Assembly: GCF_026151205.1 (NCBI RefSeq)
Contig: NC_087084.1
Location: 1,588,312 to 1,652,311, forward strand
Reading direction: 5' to 3'
Source: Bolinopsis microptera
Lineage: Eukaryota; Ctenophora; Tentaculata; Lobata; Bolinopsidae
Length of the DNA: 64,000 bases
Part shown: positions 12,395-22,884 of the stretch, in pieces
How the letters are laid out: each line of letters opens with the position of its first letter
Position numbering within the stretch: position 1 is the first letter of the stretch
Notes under the pieces: generated by a model
Seen by the model: the letters and a program-made list of their open reading frames with translations, nothing else
What the model was told of the DNA's origin: nothing
Databases searched by the model: none
Translations under genes and position numbers: made by a program

Positions 12395-12530
12395 TTTTTT
12401 GTGTGGTTACTTTAAAATGCTGGCATTCTGGGGCGTTACAAAAGGTTTGCCTGTGGCCTCTCTTTTGCACATACGACAAAATGTGCCTTCCCAGCAGTAA
12501 CCACGTAGCCTGGCCTTTGGTTACCATAGT
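12395..12530 (-). pseudogene. Possible decayed gag zinc-knuckle region
   Basis: On the minus strand, cysteines and a histidine with C-x2-C-x4-H-x4-C spacing can be picked out, but only by reading across two frames, so the segment is frameshifted. Its position between PBS and the Env-like ORF is where gag lies. The call is weak because the motif is short and broken. Confidence 0.3.
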
Positions 12531-12861
12531 GTATCAACTCTCGCTTCATTACAAATACAATTATTATCAGAAATTATTGTCGTCAAAAAAACTGAATAAT
12601 TGGAAAATTCAATCACATTGGCCTTCGCCCTGTATTAAAATGTTGCTTTCTTTCTAGAAAGTTCGATTTCGCCATATATGGGCGTGGAACATTTTATAAA
12701 CTTATAAAATTAGCCTCGATGCTACTGCCTACATAACTTAAAATATTAAATTAACATACTTGTAACGATGAGTTGTGATGTGGATAATATATTGACGCAA
12801 TTACTGACCAGCACGGTAACACACAACTTATACAGTACAGTTACTCCTCAGGGCTCTATTT

Positions 12862-13087
12862 CTTAGTTACTAATTTAGTAACGCCATGTATGGCCCGTTA
12901 TATCTCATTATGTTCTATCACATTTCGCCAAAAATTTTCCGCCAGAAGTAGCACATTTAGCTTACAATTCGTTACTTAGTTACTAATTTAGTAACGCCAT
13001 GTATGGCCCGTTATATTTCATTATGTTCTATCACATTTCGCCAAAAATTTTCCGCCAAAAGTAGCACATTTAGCTTACAATTCTTTA
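12862..13087. repeat. 113-bp tandem duplication
   Basis: Two nearly identical copies (12862-12974, 12975-13087) begin CTTAGTTACTAATTTAGTAA, with few substitutions (for example ATCTC/ATTTC). Inside the LTR element; no coding content. Confidence 0.9.
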
Positions 13088-13128
13088 CTAGTGCAAACTG
13101 AGCGCTTTTATGGAACGACAACTCTTAC

Positions 13129-13310
13129 CTTGGTGGCCTGCAATGCCTCTTCTTGGGAGTTGTCCTCTTCTTATCCACTTTGTCGCCGTAATGTGGAGTA
13201 GAGATCTTTTGAGTTTGTCTTGTCTTGCTTCTGAGGTATTCTCTCTGTCCTTCTCGGAGTTCGTCAGAGAGATAGCCGTCTGTAGGATTCGTCTTCCTTG
13301 ATTGTCTCAA
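13129..13310 (-). CDS. Short basic 5' ORF ending at a splice donor
   Basis: About 60 codons rich in Lys, Arg, Gln and Thr lie just downstream of the PBS. The frame stays open back towards the PBS and ends at CCACCAAG|GTAAGAG, a near-perfect 5' splice site (GT at 13128-13127). It could be the leader exon of a spliced subgenomic RNA, for instance for the Env-like ORF, or the start of gag. No family is recognised and the true start is unknown. Confidence 0.4.
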
Positions 13311-13346
13311 CTCGTTACTGTGTGGGAAAGTTCTTTTAGAATCAGA

Positions 13347-13364
13347 GTCTCGTTTCAGTCTCCA
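13347..13364 (-). other. Primer-binding site
   Basis: TGGAGACTGAAACGAGAC on the minus strand begins three bases after the 5' LTR. The TGG start pairs with the CCA end of a tRNA primer. The tRNA identity was not determined. Confidence 0.7.
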
Positions 13365-13367
13365 ATT

Positions 13368-14566
13368 TGTAGGAACCTCCCGTGGGAGTAACTACTAACT
13401 AGTCACTAGGTCTACGCAATTTATAGGGCTCCATCCTATAAGAACCAGTATAGGATCTAACTACGCCTGGTATATAGTACTGACTACAAGTCTTAATAAC
13501 TTGCGGTCTAACTACTAGTAGCTAGAGCGCTCTAATGATGACTAGCTTGAGGGTCTTCGGGATCGATAGTCTCCACCAGTATGGTGTTACTCTAATTCGC
13601 CAAGAACTTGTATCCTCCTGAAACTGTACGAGTTAAGCTTGTGATTAAATGCGGCTTGCTGTGTCAAGGACTCAAATTTACTGGTGGCACTGCACACTTT
13701 TAGTAATTGTAACGACTCAACTTTCAATCATAGTCTCAGAGACTTGCAATATAGCAGTTTTAGCAGTTGTAGTGTAAGCGATTAATGACAGTATATGAAA
13801 AGACCAGCAGAACATCTGGTCATCAAGGTAAGTAGTATCAAGTATCATAGTATAGTACAATAAAATATAGTATCGACCGAGCTAACCGACCTTAGGATGA
13901 GTAGGAGGGGTGGACAGTTGAAGAGCTGGTTCTCTAATCTGCATATCGCCACCGCAGCTTAAAGAGTCGACTTTCCTCAACAAGTCCGGAGATGAGTCCG
14001 ATCGCTGGCTGGAGATGAGTCTGATCATCTTCAGTCGCACGGAGGCAGAATCAGGGCGTCATCTTAGGGATAAGGGCAGGAACAGAGTAGAAGTGAAGAG
14101 ATCCAGAGGGTCAGTGCCGGAACGATCGGAGGCCGAGTGACCAACTCGAAGTTGGAATAATGGAACTGAGTAGAAGTAGGGAGAAGTCCAGGTCGTCATC
14201 TCGGATAGTCTCCCAGGTTCTGTTAATTTACCGTTTAAACTCAGAGGTCCGATAATTAATTGGTCGTATCAGCTCGGTTTATCTCGTCCTGTCCCGGTGC
14301 ACTGAAATATGAGATTTCGCCGTCAGGACACCGGTTCGGGGGCTCCGTGATTGGTTGCTATTCGTACGGTTGCCACGGTGATTGGCGCGCTCCACAGTTT
14401 GATGGAAGCCTTATCACTGCAACTCTTAATGAGCTTTCATTCGCTCCTAGACAGATGTCCCGTCCGGTCCATCACGGTATGAACTAGGTATGAAGTGTAA
14501 GTGTCAACTCCCAGTGCTCAGTTATTAACTGAGCGACAAAAAGAATAGGGGGCCGAGGTTCTTACA
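13368..14566 (-). repeat. 5' LTR (minus polarity), 1199 bp
   Basis: Partner of 5573-6771, with the same length and termini. I found no difference in the stretches compared by eye. Confidence 0.92.
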
Positions 14567-14910
14567 ACGCAGGTATAAAACTTGGTACATTTGTTTTGTC
14601 GATATTTCGAGACGTTTTTGTAACAAAGCATGTCTTATTCAGGTGGAGATTGCTGGAGGATAGTGTACTGATGTGTGATGAGGACTTCGCTGTAACTTTG
14701 ACGATAGGACAAACTCGAGGTACGTTGTTGGTTTTGCTTAAAACTGCTCTGGATGAAATTTTCATCAAAAATAAATTTTCTCGTCACGATGTGATCCATT
14801 TTACTATCGAAACATTTCCTTACCATCACATGAGTCATGACGTACTGTTAGGTTCACTGTTGAGCAACTTGAAATTGGAGGCAGCCATATTTTTAAAATG
14901 GGGTGTTTAA

Positions 14911-17900
14911 CACGGTCGGGTCCTAGCACACTTTCGCCCATTTTTTTCTAAAACGAGGTCGGGCAAGGGCCCGGGTGAACTCCTGTTCAGAGTATCTTGC
15001 TGTATTAATGTACGTATCAAGTTTTGGATTAAAGAATTAAAGTCAAACTACATCTTTCAGTTGGTAATCGGAGATAAACCCCAGGAGATCACATAGGAAC
15101 CGTGTGCTAAACGGAGCATAGGGAGTTTATAGTTGCAGAAACCTTCTTCAGTATTAGCAGCGTAACTTCTAGGTCAGTGTGCGCCCCTTTTTACAAGTCT
15201 AAACGTTTTGATACTTTAGAATTAATTATGGAATCTGCAAGATTTGTTCAGTTTTCACCATGCTGCCTGAATTAAATATGATAGGTAATATTTAACTCTC
15301 CCAGGATTTGGTAGGCGAGAGTTTTAAGACGGACCGGCCGCTATAAAAGAGGTAAAGCTCAAATTTATCATGATTTCTTCTCTATTGACAATTATCCCGT
15401 TCACATTTTCGTTCAATTTTGGTCAAAGTAATCAATTCGCCTGTTGCAGTATGTAATAGACGTAATCGTAAGATAAAATGTTTCCAATATAATAAGATCA
15501 CGAATCATCTAATTTGGATCTGGGAATTTGTGGGGTTTTGCAAATCTTTGCAAAATAAATATTGAAATTTCCCCCCCAATCTGATCATTACTTCATTTAA
15601 AGCCAATTGTATCCACTGAAACCAATCACGTGACTTGGGAGAAGCCCCGAGAAGTCTACTAAAATTCAGCTAAATAAATATCAGTAAATTTTCACCTCCT
15701 AGTCACCCGATCAGTGCTTGCCAATAGACTGGGCCCGACAATTAGAACTATCACACCCTCCCACAAATTTTTTGAGTAGAGCCAATCTCTACTCTGAACC
15801 GTAATCACGTGACAATTTCCATCCAATCCGCTTCTAGGCATTAGGTATTTATAGGCAACTGCCCAACTCCTTCACAACGTGTATTTCCCGCTATAAATCG
15901 CAGAGTTAGATAAACAATGAGTGACACGTCATTAATTGTGACAAGCGGATTGCAGACTTATATCCGGGTTGATTGATTTGTTAGAAGTTCAGCGTAATAG
16001 AGATTGAATTAGTAATCCATTTACCTGGAAGTTAATACGTTCCACGAATCGTGCTCACCTTGTAGTTTAACATCGAGAACACTGGAAAAAGGGAAAATAA
16101 ATAACTCAAATCCAACACCTCAGCTATATACCAGCCCTATGACGATTCACCGAAACAGTCAGGCACCCCCAGCTTCCATTGAGCCCCCAATTTTATACCG
16201 AGCCCCCACCTCTTACAAAAGTTTCAGTATTTGATCAGGAATCGTCTCAATCCGGGACACTGACCCAGACTCTTAGAGAAATAGCAATTTTTGCATCTCG
16301 TCAATTGTCATTAAGAGAGAGTGGGCGGGAAGCGTAGAAATTTTAGTGACAAATTATGCTGCTATTGGGAGTGTCAATCACAATCTATATTAAGTGTGTA
16401 CTGACATCGAGTTCTTTGGAGTAGGTATCAGCCGCTTAAAGTTAATGATATCACGAGCTTTATGAGTAGGTATCCGCCACAATTGACTAATTTCAAGGCT
16501 TTAGAGCCTTCAGTCACTATTTACTTAGGTATATTCAGAGTGTTGGAGGTGTCGGTCACTGTCTGTAGGTGTAAGTATCTTTATATTAGATGTGTTGGCC
16601 GCTAAGGACTGATATTAGTAGCTTTGGAACTTGGAAGAGACGACTTTTTGCTAACTAATCAGTACTGAAGATATAGTCAAACCTGGGTTGTGCCTATTCA
16701 ATGGTAGTGTCTGCAGCCACTTTGCAGCCAACTTCTAGAGCTAGAAATTTTGGGCTTATACTTTGGTTTTGATCGGATTGGGCCAATTTTCCGTTGTTTC
16801 GTGCATGTGATTTAAGCACTTAAGGGGACGCCCATTAATATTCTAGTCCGCCGTCCATGCAGAGTCAGACGCTATGTTATATGTTAGAGTTCCACATAAC
16901 TAAGATTGGGAAGAAATAAGAGACTCGATTGACCCGCACTTTCCAATCATCTTATCATGGCCTCCATAAAGTGGGTTAAAAATTTTAAGCCTTTTTTAGG
17001 CCTTAAAGTTTCCATTTCACATTTATGATTTTAATTTAAAATCATAAATGTGAAATATGATTTATTTTGCGAGCTGCAGCAAGACGGCTATTACCCGTTA
17101 AATCATTGATTGATATGCAAGTCGAGAATAACGGTTTAATTTAAGAATGCACCCGTTTGGGTATCACTATTTTATCGTCGATGATTGTGTAATACTAATA
17201 ACAACTTTTTCAGATGGTAAAACTGGAGAGGTAGCCGATTTACACGGGGAGCAGGAGTAAGAAGAATACGATCTAAAGAGGACTCTGAAGGACGAGAAGG
17301 CCTCGACATCGCGTACGACTCTGTACGACTGAGGCAGGATAAAGACTTTTGGACGTATAGACAGGACTTTGAATATTGTTTTGAAATAATGGGTATTAAA
17401 ATTATGATACAGACTAGAGATTAAGTTTTGGGATAAAGTTTTGAACGAATAATCTTGTGCTTATGAGTTTTCAAGAATCCGATTTAGCAGAAGTTTAGAT
17501 CATGAAATGTTAAATTATCATTACTAGAGAAATTGTGTAATACTGTTGTTATGTTTTGAGTATTAAATGTTTTTAAAATGAGATGTTTTTCGACTTAAAG
17601 CCACATATAACTAAAAATAAAACGTGATCAATAAAACGTTTGATTAAAACTAAAATAAGCGATAAATTTCTACTTGAACTTGATCTGTACTAGCGAGCCT
17701 TTGAGCGCGCAAAAACATGCGCGTCTAATTCTATCACAAACGATCACGGTTACAATTTGTAGATTTAAGCGCCTGATCCACATGATGCATGATGCAAACA
17801 TTGCCATTTTCGGTCACACAGTAACTGCAAAACAACTATAATACTCTTACAAAGTCCTGCTTGAAAGGGTCTTCAGAATGAAGAGGATTCCTATACAGAG

Positions 17901-18750
17901 AAGAAGTTGTCAGCACTTCAATGTCATGTTAGTCACATGACAGTGAAAATCTGATCACATGTCCGTTACTTTGAGCTTTATATACTGCGTTACTTCGTGT
18001 TGCACTTTGCAGCTCACCTAGAATGTTTAAATTGGCAGTGAAATGATGAAATCGATATATCTTGCACTTTTCAGCCTCCGTGATTTCCTAGTTCTGCTTC
18101 TTTGTTTCTGTCGTCATAATGTGTGCTCCCGTCATCAAATCTAAACACCGTGTCCCTATTCAACGACGTGCGTTAACTTAATTTAGATTTGAGGCAATTT
18201 GAATCAAGATGTCCGAGGTTTCTTCATCATTATAGAATTAAGTGCTTCAGTTACTGCCTTGCATTGTGATTTGTTTTGTCTTGTGCCTTAGAAGCTGTAA
18301 TACTACCTCGGAGTTAGAGGGACCAGAACACCGTGGAAGAGGACATCTTCATTCCACACTGACGATTTTGGCCTCCTAGCAGTAGCACACGACGCCGGGA
18401 TAGACACGAGACAATAAACATTAAATTTTAAACAACATGATATGCACATTGGACTAATGATGCTGTTTTTCCCACTTTATGGAGAGAATGCTTATGATTA
18501 TAGTTTCAATTAACACATTTTGAAGATGACTGGATTTATTGTTCATTTGCATGCTATGTATTGTATTTCGGTTTATCTTCACCCATAAAGGGTTTGACCG
18601 TTGGGAGCGGTATCAAAAAAAGTTACAGTTCAAGACTAGATACATGAGACGGCTCAGGTATTATAATTCATGCACGCGCACGAATTTATTTGGATATTGG
18701 CTGGCGTAAATTGCTGACAATTGTGTCATATATAGACAGGGATTTTACAA
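14911..18750. other. Noncoding right half of the large transposon
   Basis: No ORF above 70 codons and no recognisable exon. A perfect 20-bp-arm hairpin lies at 17014-17056 (ATTTCACATTTATGATTTTA and its complement, 3-base loop). CACGTGAC occurs twice, at about 15630 and 15805. Spliced downstream exons of the second ORF could hide here. Confidence 0.5.
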
Positions 18751-19040
18751 GTCGCTTTATTTGGTCAACTAAGGTCAAAATCGTTTCAAATTTTCAAAAT
18801 CTTTAGGAAATATGCCCTTCTGCTACGCATCACTTGGATTTTTTCCGCACTTGAAAGGCAAAAACGCCAGAGTCGAAAATGTACTTAAATTTCGTGAAAC
18901 GTAGGTTTTTGATGATTAAGACCTGTTCCAGTGGCCCAATTGCTTATATATTGTGCTGCCAATCAGAGGGACATATTTCCTATAGACTAGGAAAAGTTGA
19001 AACAATTTCGACTTTAATTGACCAAATAAAGCTACTTCTA
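18751..19040. repeat. Imperfect inverted repeat, 65-70-bp arms
   Basis: 18751-18815 (GTCGCTTTATTTGGTCAACT..) is matched in inverted orientation by about 18968-19040 (..AATTGACCAAATAAAGCTAC), including the block AGGAAATATG.CC. The loop is about 150 bases. It lies just inside the right terminus. The 67-codon plus-strand ORF across it is probably incidental. Confidence 0.7.
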
Positions 19041-19116
19041 ATTGATTTTATACTTCCGGCCCAATTCGAGGGGGTCTACTAGACGCAAAACGACAGCATT
19101 TAGGCCGCGCATACGA

Positions 19117-19135
19117 TTGTACACCCCCTACAGTA
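19117..19135 (-). repeat. Right inverted terminal repeat of the large transposon
   Basis: ATTGTACACCCCCTACAGT is the exact reverse complement of 629-647. Confidence 0.8.
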
Positions 19136-19478
19136 GTTGTCGCTATCCAGCGCTAGTTGTCGCCATCCAGCGCTAGTTATCGAACTGTTTTCTGCGATGG
19201 CCAGTTGCGCTGGCCATCGCAAACTATCGCGTGCGACAGTGTCGCATAGCCAGCGACAACTAGCGCTGGATAGCGACAACTAGCGCTGGATGGCGACAAC
19301 TAGCGCTGGATGGCGACAACTAGCGCTGGATAGCGACAATTATCGAACATATATATTTTGCGCTGGCCAGCGTTATCCAGCGCTGGATAGCGACAACTAG
19401 CGCTGGATGGCGACAACTAGCGCTGGATAGCGCTAGTTGTCGCCATCCAGCGCTAGTTGTCGCGTTTTGACTATCGCA
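19136..19478. repeat. GCGCTGG palindromic array, right
   Basis: Units of about 20 bp, GACAACTAGCGCTGGATRGC, occur in both orientations. ATCCAGCGCTAGTTGTCGCC blocks at the outer ends are inverted relative to the central ones. Shared with the left array are the TAGCGCTGG core and an internal ATTTTGCGCTGG spacer. The unit sequence differs, so this is a diverged relative and not a copy. Confidence 0.85.
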
Positions 19479-19820
19479 AAAGAACCGTCACCTGTTCTCT
19501 ACCATTCAACTTAAACACTTCTATTTTGGATAATTTGCGGTAAGTTATTAGCATATCATTGGTCTCAATTTTTTGTTTTGTGCGAACTTTATTGCGCGTG
19601 AAATTTGAATTACGTCATGAAGATTATGTGGAAAATATTTCAACATTTAAGTATAGTTTATATATATAATTTATATTTATTATATATATAGTTAAATTTA
19701 TTTTATATATAGTTTTTAAACTATATTTAAAAAATATTTAAATCAAAATATCGTGTTGTACATTTCACTTCTCTACAAATTTAATGCCTAAAGAAGTATT
19801 AGAACAATTTAAAATTTCAG

Positions 19821-20286
19821 ATGGATGCTGGACAGCAAGGTTGTATGCGACACCGGTTTTACTTACAATAAACACCATGAAGTTGTAATCTTTAAAATGT
19901 CAGAAAAAGAATATTCAACAACAAGAGTCCAGTGGAAAATCAAAGTTACTCACTCCAGTGCAGCTGTTGGATCTCTTTACTGTCGGGCACAGTATAGTTC
20001 TGGTAAAAGAGTTATTTTTCTATCAGGCTTGGGTTATTTTACTAATTGAAAATAATAGTCTCCCGAAAATGTTTAAATTTAAGATATGGTTTAACTCACA
20101 AACCTCTGCAATCTCAGGACATTCCATCGATACACCAATAAGTCATCTGAACGAAATAAGGATTGAAAGTGATATCGATTTGATAGTCCTGACTCCAGAT
20201 ACAGGAGCTGTGGTGACTTTTGTAACTCACGCACCTTCATCACCGCTGTCAAGGAATTTGGAGTGCTCTCTTGTGAGTGAAAATTA
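19821..20286 (+). pseudogene. Possible exons of a secreted protein related to the 33.4-kb gene
   Basis: Two overlapping frames look coding. The first follows an acceptor (AATTTCAG|ATGG at 19820) and includes CDTGFTYNKHHEVVIFKM, RVQWKI and GKRVIFLSG, ending at a stop at 20049. The second (to 20286) carries IRIESDIDLIVLTPDTGAVV. CDTGFTYN resembles LDTGFEFS of the exon at 34918-35023, and RVIFLSG resembles RAVIFLSG of the exon at 34188-34364. This suggests a paralogue or a duplicated, frameshifted relic. I could not build a continuous model. 20300-20760 shows nothing else. Confidence 0.4.
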
Positions 20287-20794
20287 ATAATATCTGTGAT
20301 ATCGAACATGCAATTTAAGAAATTAAAAGTAAACATCACAATTTATTGGCTTTTCACGATATGAAAAAGAAATTGCTGTTTTTTTATTAAATACTTTTCA
20401 AATTTTACAGAGTACAGCAATAGATGAATATAAAATAGAATCGTTCAAAATATCGCCCCCATCTGTAAAATATGATGGGCACCCAAACACGGTAAACACA
20501 TAGTGAACTATGTCCGCAGTAACTTGGACCCATTACATCGAATTAATCTAAATCCAAAAATTTATGAAAAACTATTTAATAACAAACAAATCCATGGTGA
20601 ATAACTGTGGATATATAGTCAAAATTGGTATTTCAATACGTCAAATTCCAGATACATTAGATACAGGTCTGATATGGTCATTAATGTGTGAGAAGGTGTG
20701 CGGTTGAAGTGTGATATGATGTTGAAAGTATAGGAAGGTAGATAAAAATTAATAAAACAAAAATAATAATAATATGGGGAGCAGAGAGACTAGG

Positions 20795-22281
20795 CTAGAC
20801 TGTTGTTTCACTATCCAATAAACATTTCCATAGATGCTTAGTGACCTCAGCTTTGAAAAGACTAGTAGACACAATCTGTCTTACCTGTAAAGGGAGTCCA
20901 TTCCACAGTATGTGGGTTCTGTAGAAAAATGATTTTGCCAGTGGGCTATTTGAGGTACATATGGTGAGTGAATTCTGACTTAACTTAGGTAAAATTGATG
21001 ACACAATAGACAGACTGTCGAGGTGGCAACGTCTTAGTCGAGAAGTGCCCTGATATAAAGAGAGATAGTGAGGCAGCGATACAGGAATTAAATTGTTCAG
21101 AACTTTGTGGAAAAAAATAAGATCATTCAAGTCAAACTTTTGAGACAATGGGAGAATGTCGACAAGCTTGCACTTTTTGACATATTGCTCAGGTGGATAA
21201 CTGCGGCCCTCTTCAGACAGAATCCATTTAATAGCTCTCTTTTGGAGACTTTCTAATTTATCACTAAGTGATTTATTACAAGGGCGCCAGATTATGGAAC
21301 AATTTTCGAATTGGCTACGAACTAGGGAGAGGTAAAGCGCCCGGCGACGTTTCAGATCAATGACAATATGGCCATCTCTTCTGACCATACCAAGTTGTTG
21401 GCAGGCCTTAGTATAAATTCTGTCGCACTGACTATTCCAACTTAGCTTAGGAGTAACATCGACTCCAAGATCTTTTTCTAACTCTACATACACAAGAGGA
21501 GAGCCATCAAGATTATATGCGAATGGAGGAGATAAAGATGGTTTTCCTGAAACAATAAGCACTTTACACTTTGCTGGATGGAATCGCATTTTGTTTCTAA
21601 GTGCCCAGTCAGAGAGATAGTCTATATCCATTTGTAAATTAGTATTATCAGAAGATGAATGTATTTTACGCCAGATTTTTGTATCATCGGCATACAAAAC
21701 AATATCAGTATTATCCGAAAGGCCAAGAGGAATATCATTGATAAACAAAACAAAAAGTAAGGGACCAAGGATAGAGCCCTGGGGGACACCAGAATTAACT
21801 GAGAGGGTAGATGACATCTCATTACCAATAACCACTCTTTGGTAACGGCCTTGAAGGTAATTGGTAAGAAATTTGAGAAGTGTACCATCAATCTTATATA
21901 AGGTCTTTAGCTTATGAAGAAGGATATCATGATTTACAGAATCAAATGCCTTAGCAAAATCAAAATACACAACATGATTAATAATGTTTTCGTTAAGAGA
22001 CAATGCCAGGCTATCACAAAAGTCAACCATATTGGTTGTGCATGACTTGTGCTCTAGAAAACCATGCTGCCTGGGATCAAGAAGGGTACTTGTCAAAGAA
22101 AGCAGTTTACGTTTAACAATGCGCTCAAAAACTTTCATGACTAAACAAGTAAGGGATATAGGTCTATAGTTTTCAACCTCACTTTTCTTACCTTTCTTAA
22201 ATATTGGGACAACATTTGCAAGTTTCCATTCTTGTGGAATGTAGCCACTGTTGTAGGATCCACGAAAAATGCATGTTAGAG
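20795..22281 (-). pseudogene. LINE reverse transcriptase, C-terminal part
   Basis: Contains standard non-LTR RT motifs: WKLANVVPIFKKG, ENYRPISL, FDFAKAFDSVNHDILL, GVPQGSILGPLLFVLFIND and the catalytic YADDTKIW, followed by the LGV.. thumb and a conserved C-terminal region ending at 20795. The open frame appears to begin at 22369, but its first 29 codons are read-through into the inserted MITE. RT sequence proper begins at the MITE border. Confidence 0.92.
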
Positions 22282-22877
22282 TAGGTAGTGCGCCATCGAC
22301 AGTGAGCCGCGCGTGCCGACTGTAGGATGGTTTTTTAGCGCTAATTTCGGCCAGCACAATTTTCTTCAAACAAATAGATATTGAGTATCCTTCCCGACCT
22401 CCAATTGCAACAAAAATTGGTAAGCTTACTCATAGACTTACAAGGAAAGTGTCCGAAAAATTTAAAGCATATCCAACCATCAAACATTATGTTACAGCTA
22501 AAAGCAGCGTATTTTGCCCCATTTTGATCACTATATCAACTCCGATATCCACCAAATTTTTCGGACAGTTGTGAAAGCCCTATTGGAAGGTCGTCGCCAA
22601 TTTCCAGAATGATCTCATTTAAGGAACTGAAGATAAATCCGAATAATACGACAAAAATGCTCAAATTTGGACGAATTTGGTCAAATTACGCGACTTTTAC
22701 AGCTACTTTTGCTCCAAAAGCCGCGCACCATCAAATATGGCACCTAGGCGAAACTCACTGATCTTTCCAAAAAGGTATAACAAATTTGGTATTGTGAAAA
22801 TTCTCACAGTCTCTAGAAAACAGTGGTACAAAAATTTTTAAAATCCGAGCAAGTTTATTTTTATCGTGCACCCCCTA
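22282..22877. mobile_element. 596-bp MITE inserted in the LINE
   Basis: The ends are TAGGTAGTGCGCCATCGA on the left and, on the minus strand, TAGGGGGTGCACGAT on the right. They are flanked by a perfect 7-bp duplication GTTAGAG (22275-22281, 22878-22884). Removing 603 bases rejoins the LINE RT in frame across the site (…GLAYPLTCIFRG…), which confirms the boundaries. It is noncoding. The right end nearly matches the TIR of the large transposon at 629/19135, so that family may have mobilised it. Confidence 0.9.
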
Positions 22878-22884
22878 GTTAGAG

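Larger units (their letters stand above)
5573..14566 (-). mobile_element. LTR retroelement with Env-like ORF, 8994 bp
   Basis: It is bounded by two 1199-bp direct repeats and a 5-bp target duplication. Polarity is minus: read that way, a TGG-starting PBS follows the first LTR (13347-13364), a purine tract precedes the second (6774-6785), and an Env-like ORF lies next to the 3' LTR. The 6.6-kb interior has no ORF showing reverse transcriptase, integrase or protease motifs. Only a short 5' ORF ending in a consensus splice donor, a possible decayed gag zinc knuckle and the Env-like ORF are seen. LTRs of equal length and apparently identical sequence mean a recent insertion, so it was probably mobilised by enzymes from a related autonomous element. 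BEL/Pao or Ty3 affinity is not decided. Confidence 0.88.
5568..14571. repeat. 5-bp target-site duplication ACGCA
   Basis: ACGCA at 5568-5572 directly precedes the left LTR and is repeated at 14567-14571 directly after the right LTR. Collapsing it restores the host ORF. A 5-bp duplication is typical of Ty3- and BEL-type LTR integrases. Confidence 0.93.
5495..14910 (+). pseudogene. Second transposon ORF (138 codons), split by LTR element
   Basis: An ATG at 5495 opens 26 codons that run exactly up to the LTR-element insertion site. After removing the 8994-bp element and one copy of its 5-bp target duplication, the frame continues at 14572 for 112 more codons to a stop ending at 14910. The result is a 138-aa product lying about 230 bases after the transposase gene. 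No stop or frameshift occurs on either side of the junction, which supports a real accessory ORF broken recently. The predicted protein is mixed charged and hydrophobic (for example MDSLNERLELRG, VLMCDEDFAVTLTIGQ). I recognise no family. It could also be the first exon of a longer spliced gene. Confidence 0.65.
629..19135 (+). mobile_element. Large hAT-like DNA transposon, nested
   Basis: The 19-mer ACTGTAGGGGGTGTACAAT at 629-647 recurs as its exact reverse complement at 19117-19135, and related GCGCTGG arrays flank both outer ends. Between them lie a 1332-aa transposase-like ORF and a second small ORF. Subtracting the inserted LTR element (5573-14566 plus 5-bp duplication) leaves about 9.5 kb. 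TAGGGGGTG-type termini fit the hAT TIR style. No clean 8-bp target duplication is visible: the flanks read CTAGTTC on the left and AGTTGTC on the right. The true ends could therefore lie inside or outside the arrays. Confidence 0.6.

Noticed and set aside
12189-12527. 112-codon minus ORF as an intact gene
   Set aside because: Only a short gag-like Cys/His pattern is visible and it needs two frames; no support for a full protein.
620-19145. Target-site duplication TAGTT around the large transposon
   Set aside because: TAGTT is found near both ends, but it does not abut the 19-mers symmetrically, and CTAGTT is part of the array unit on the right, so it may be coincidence.
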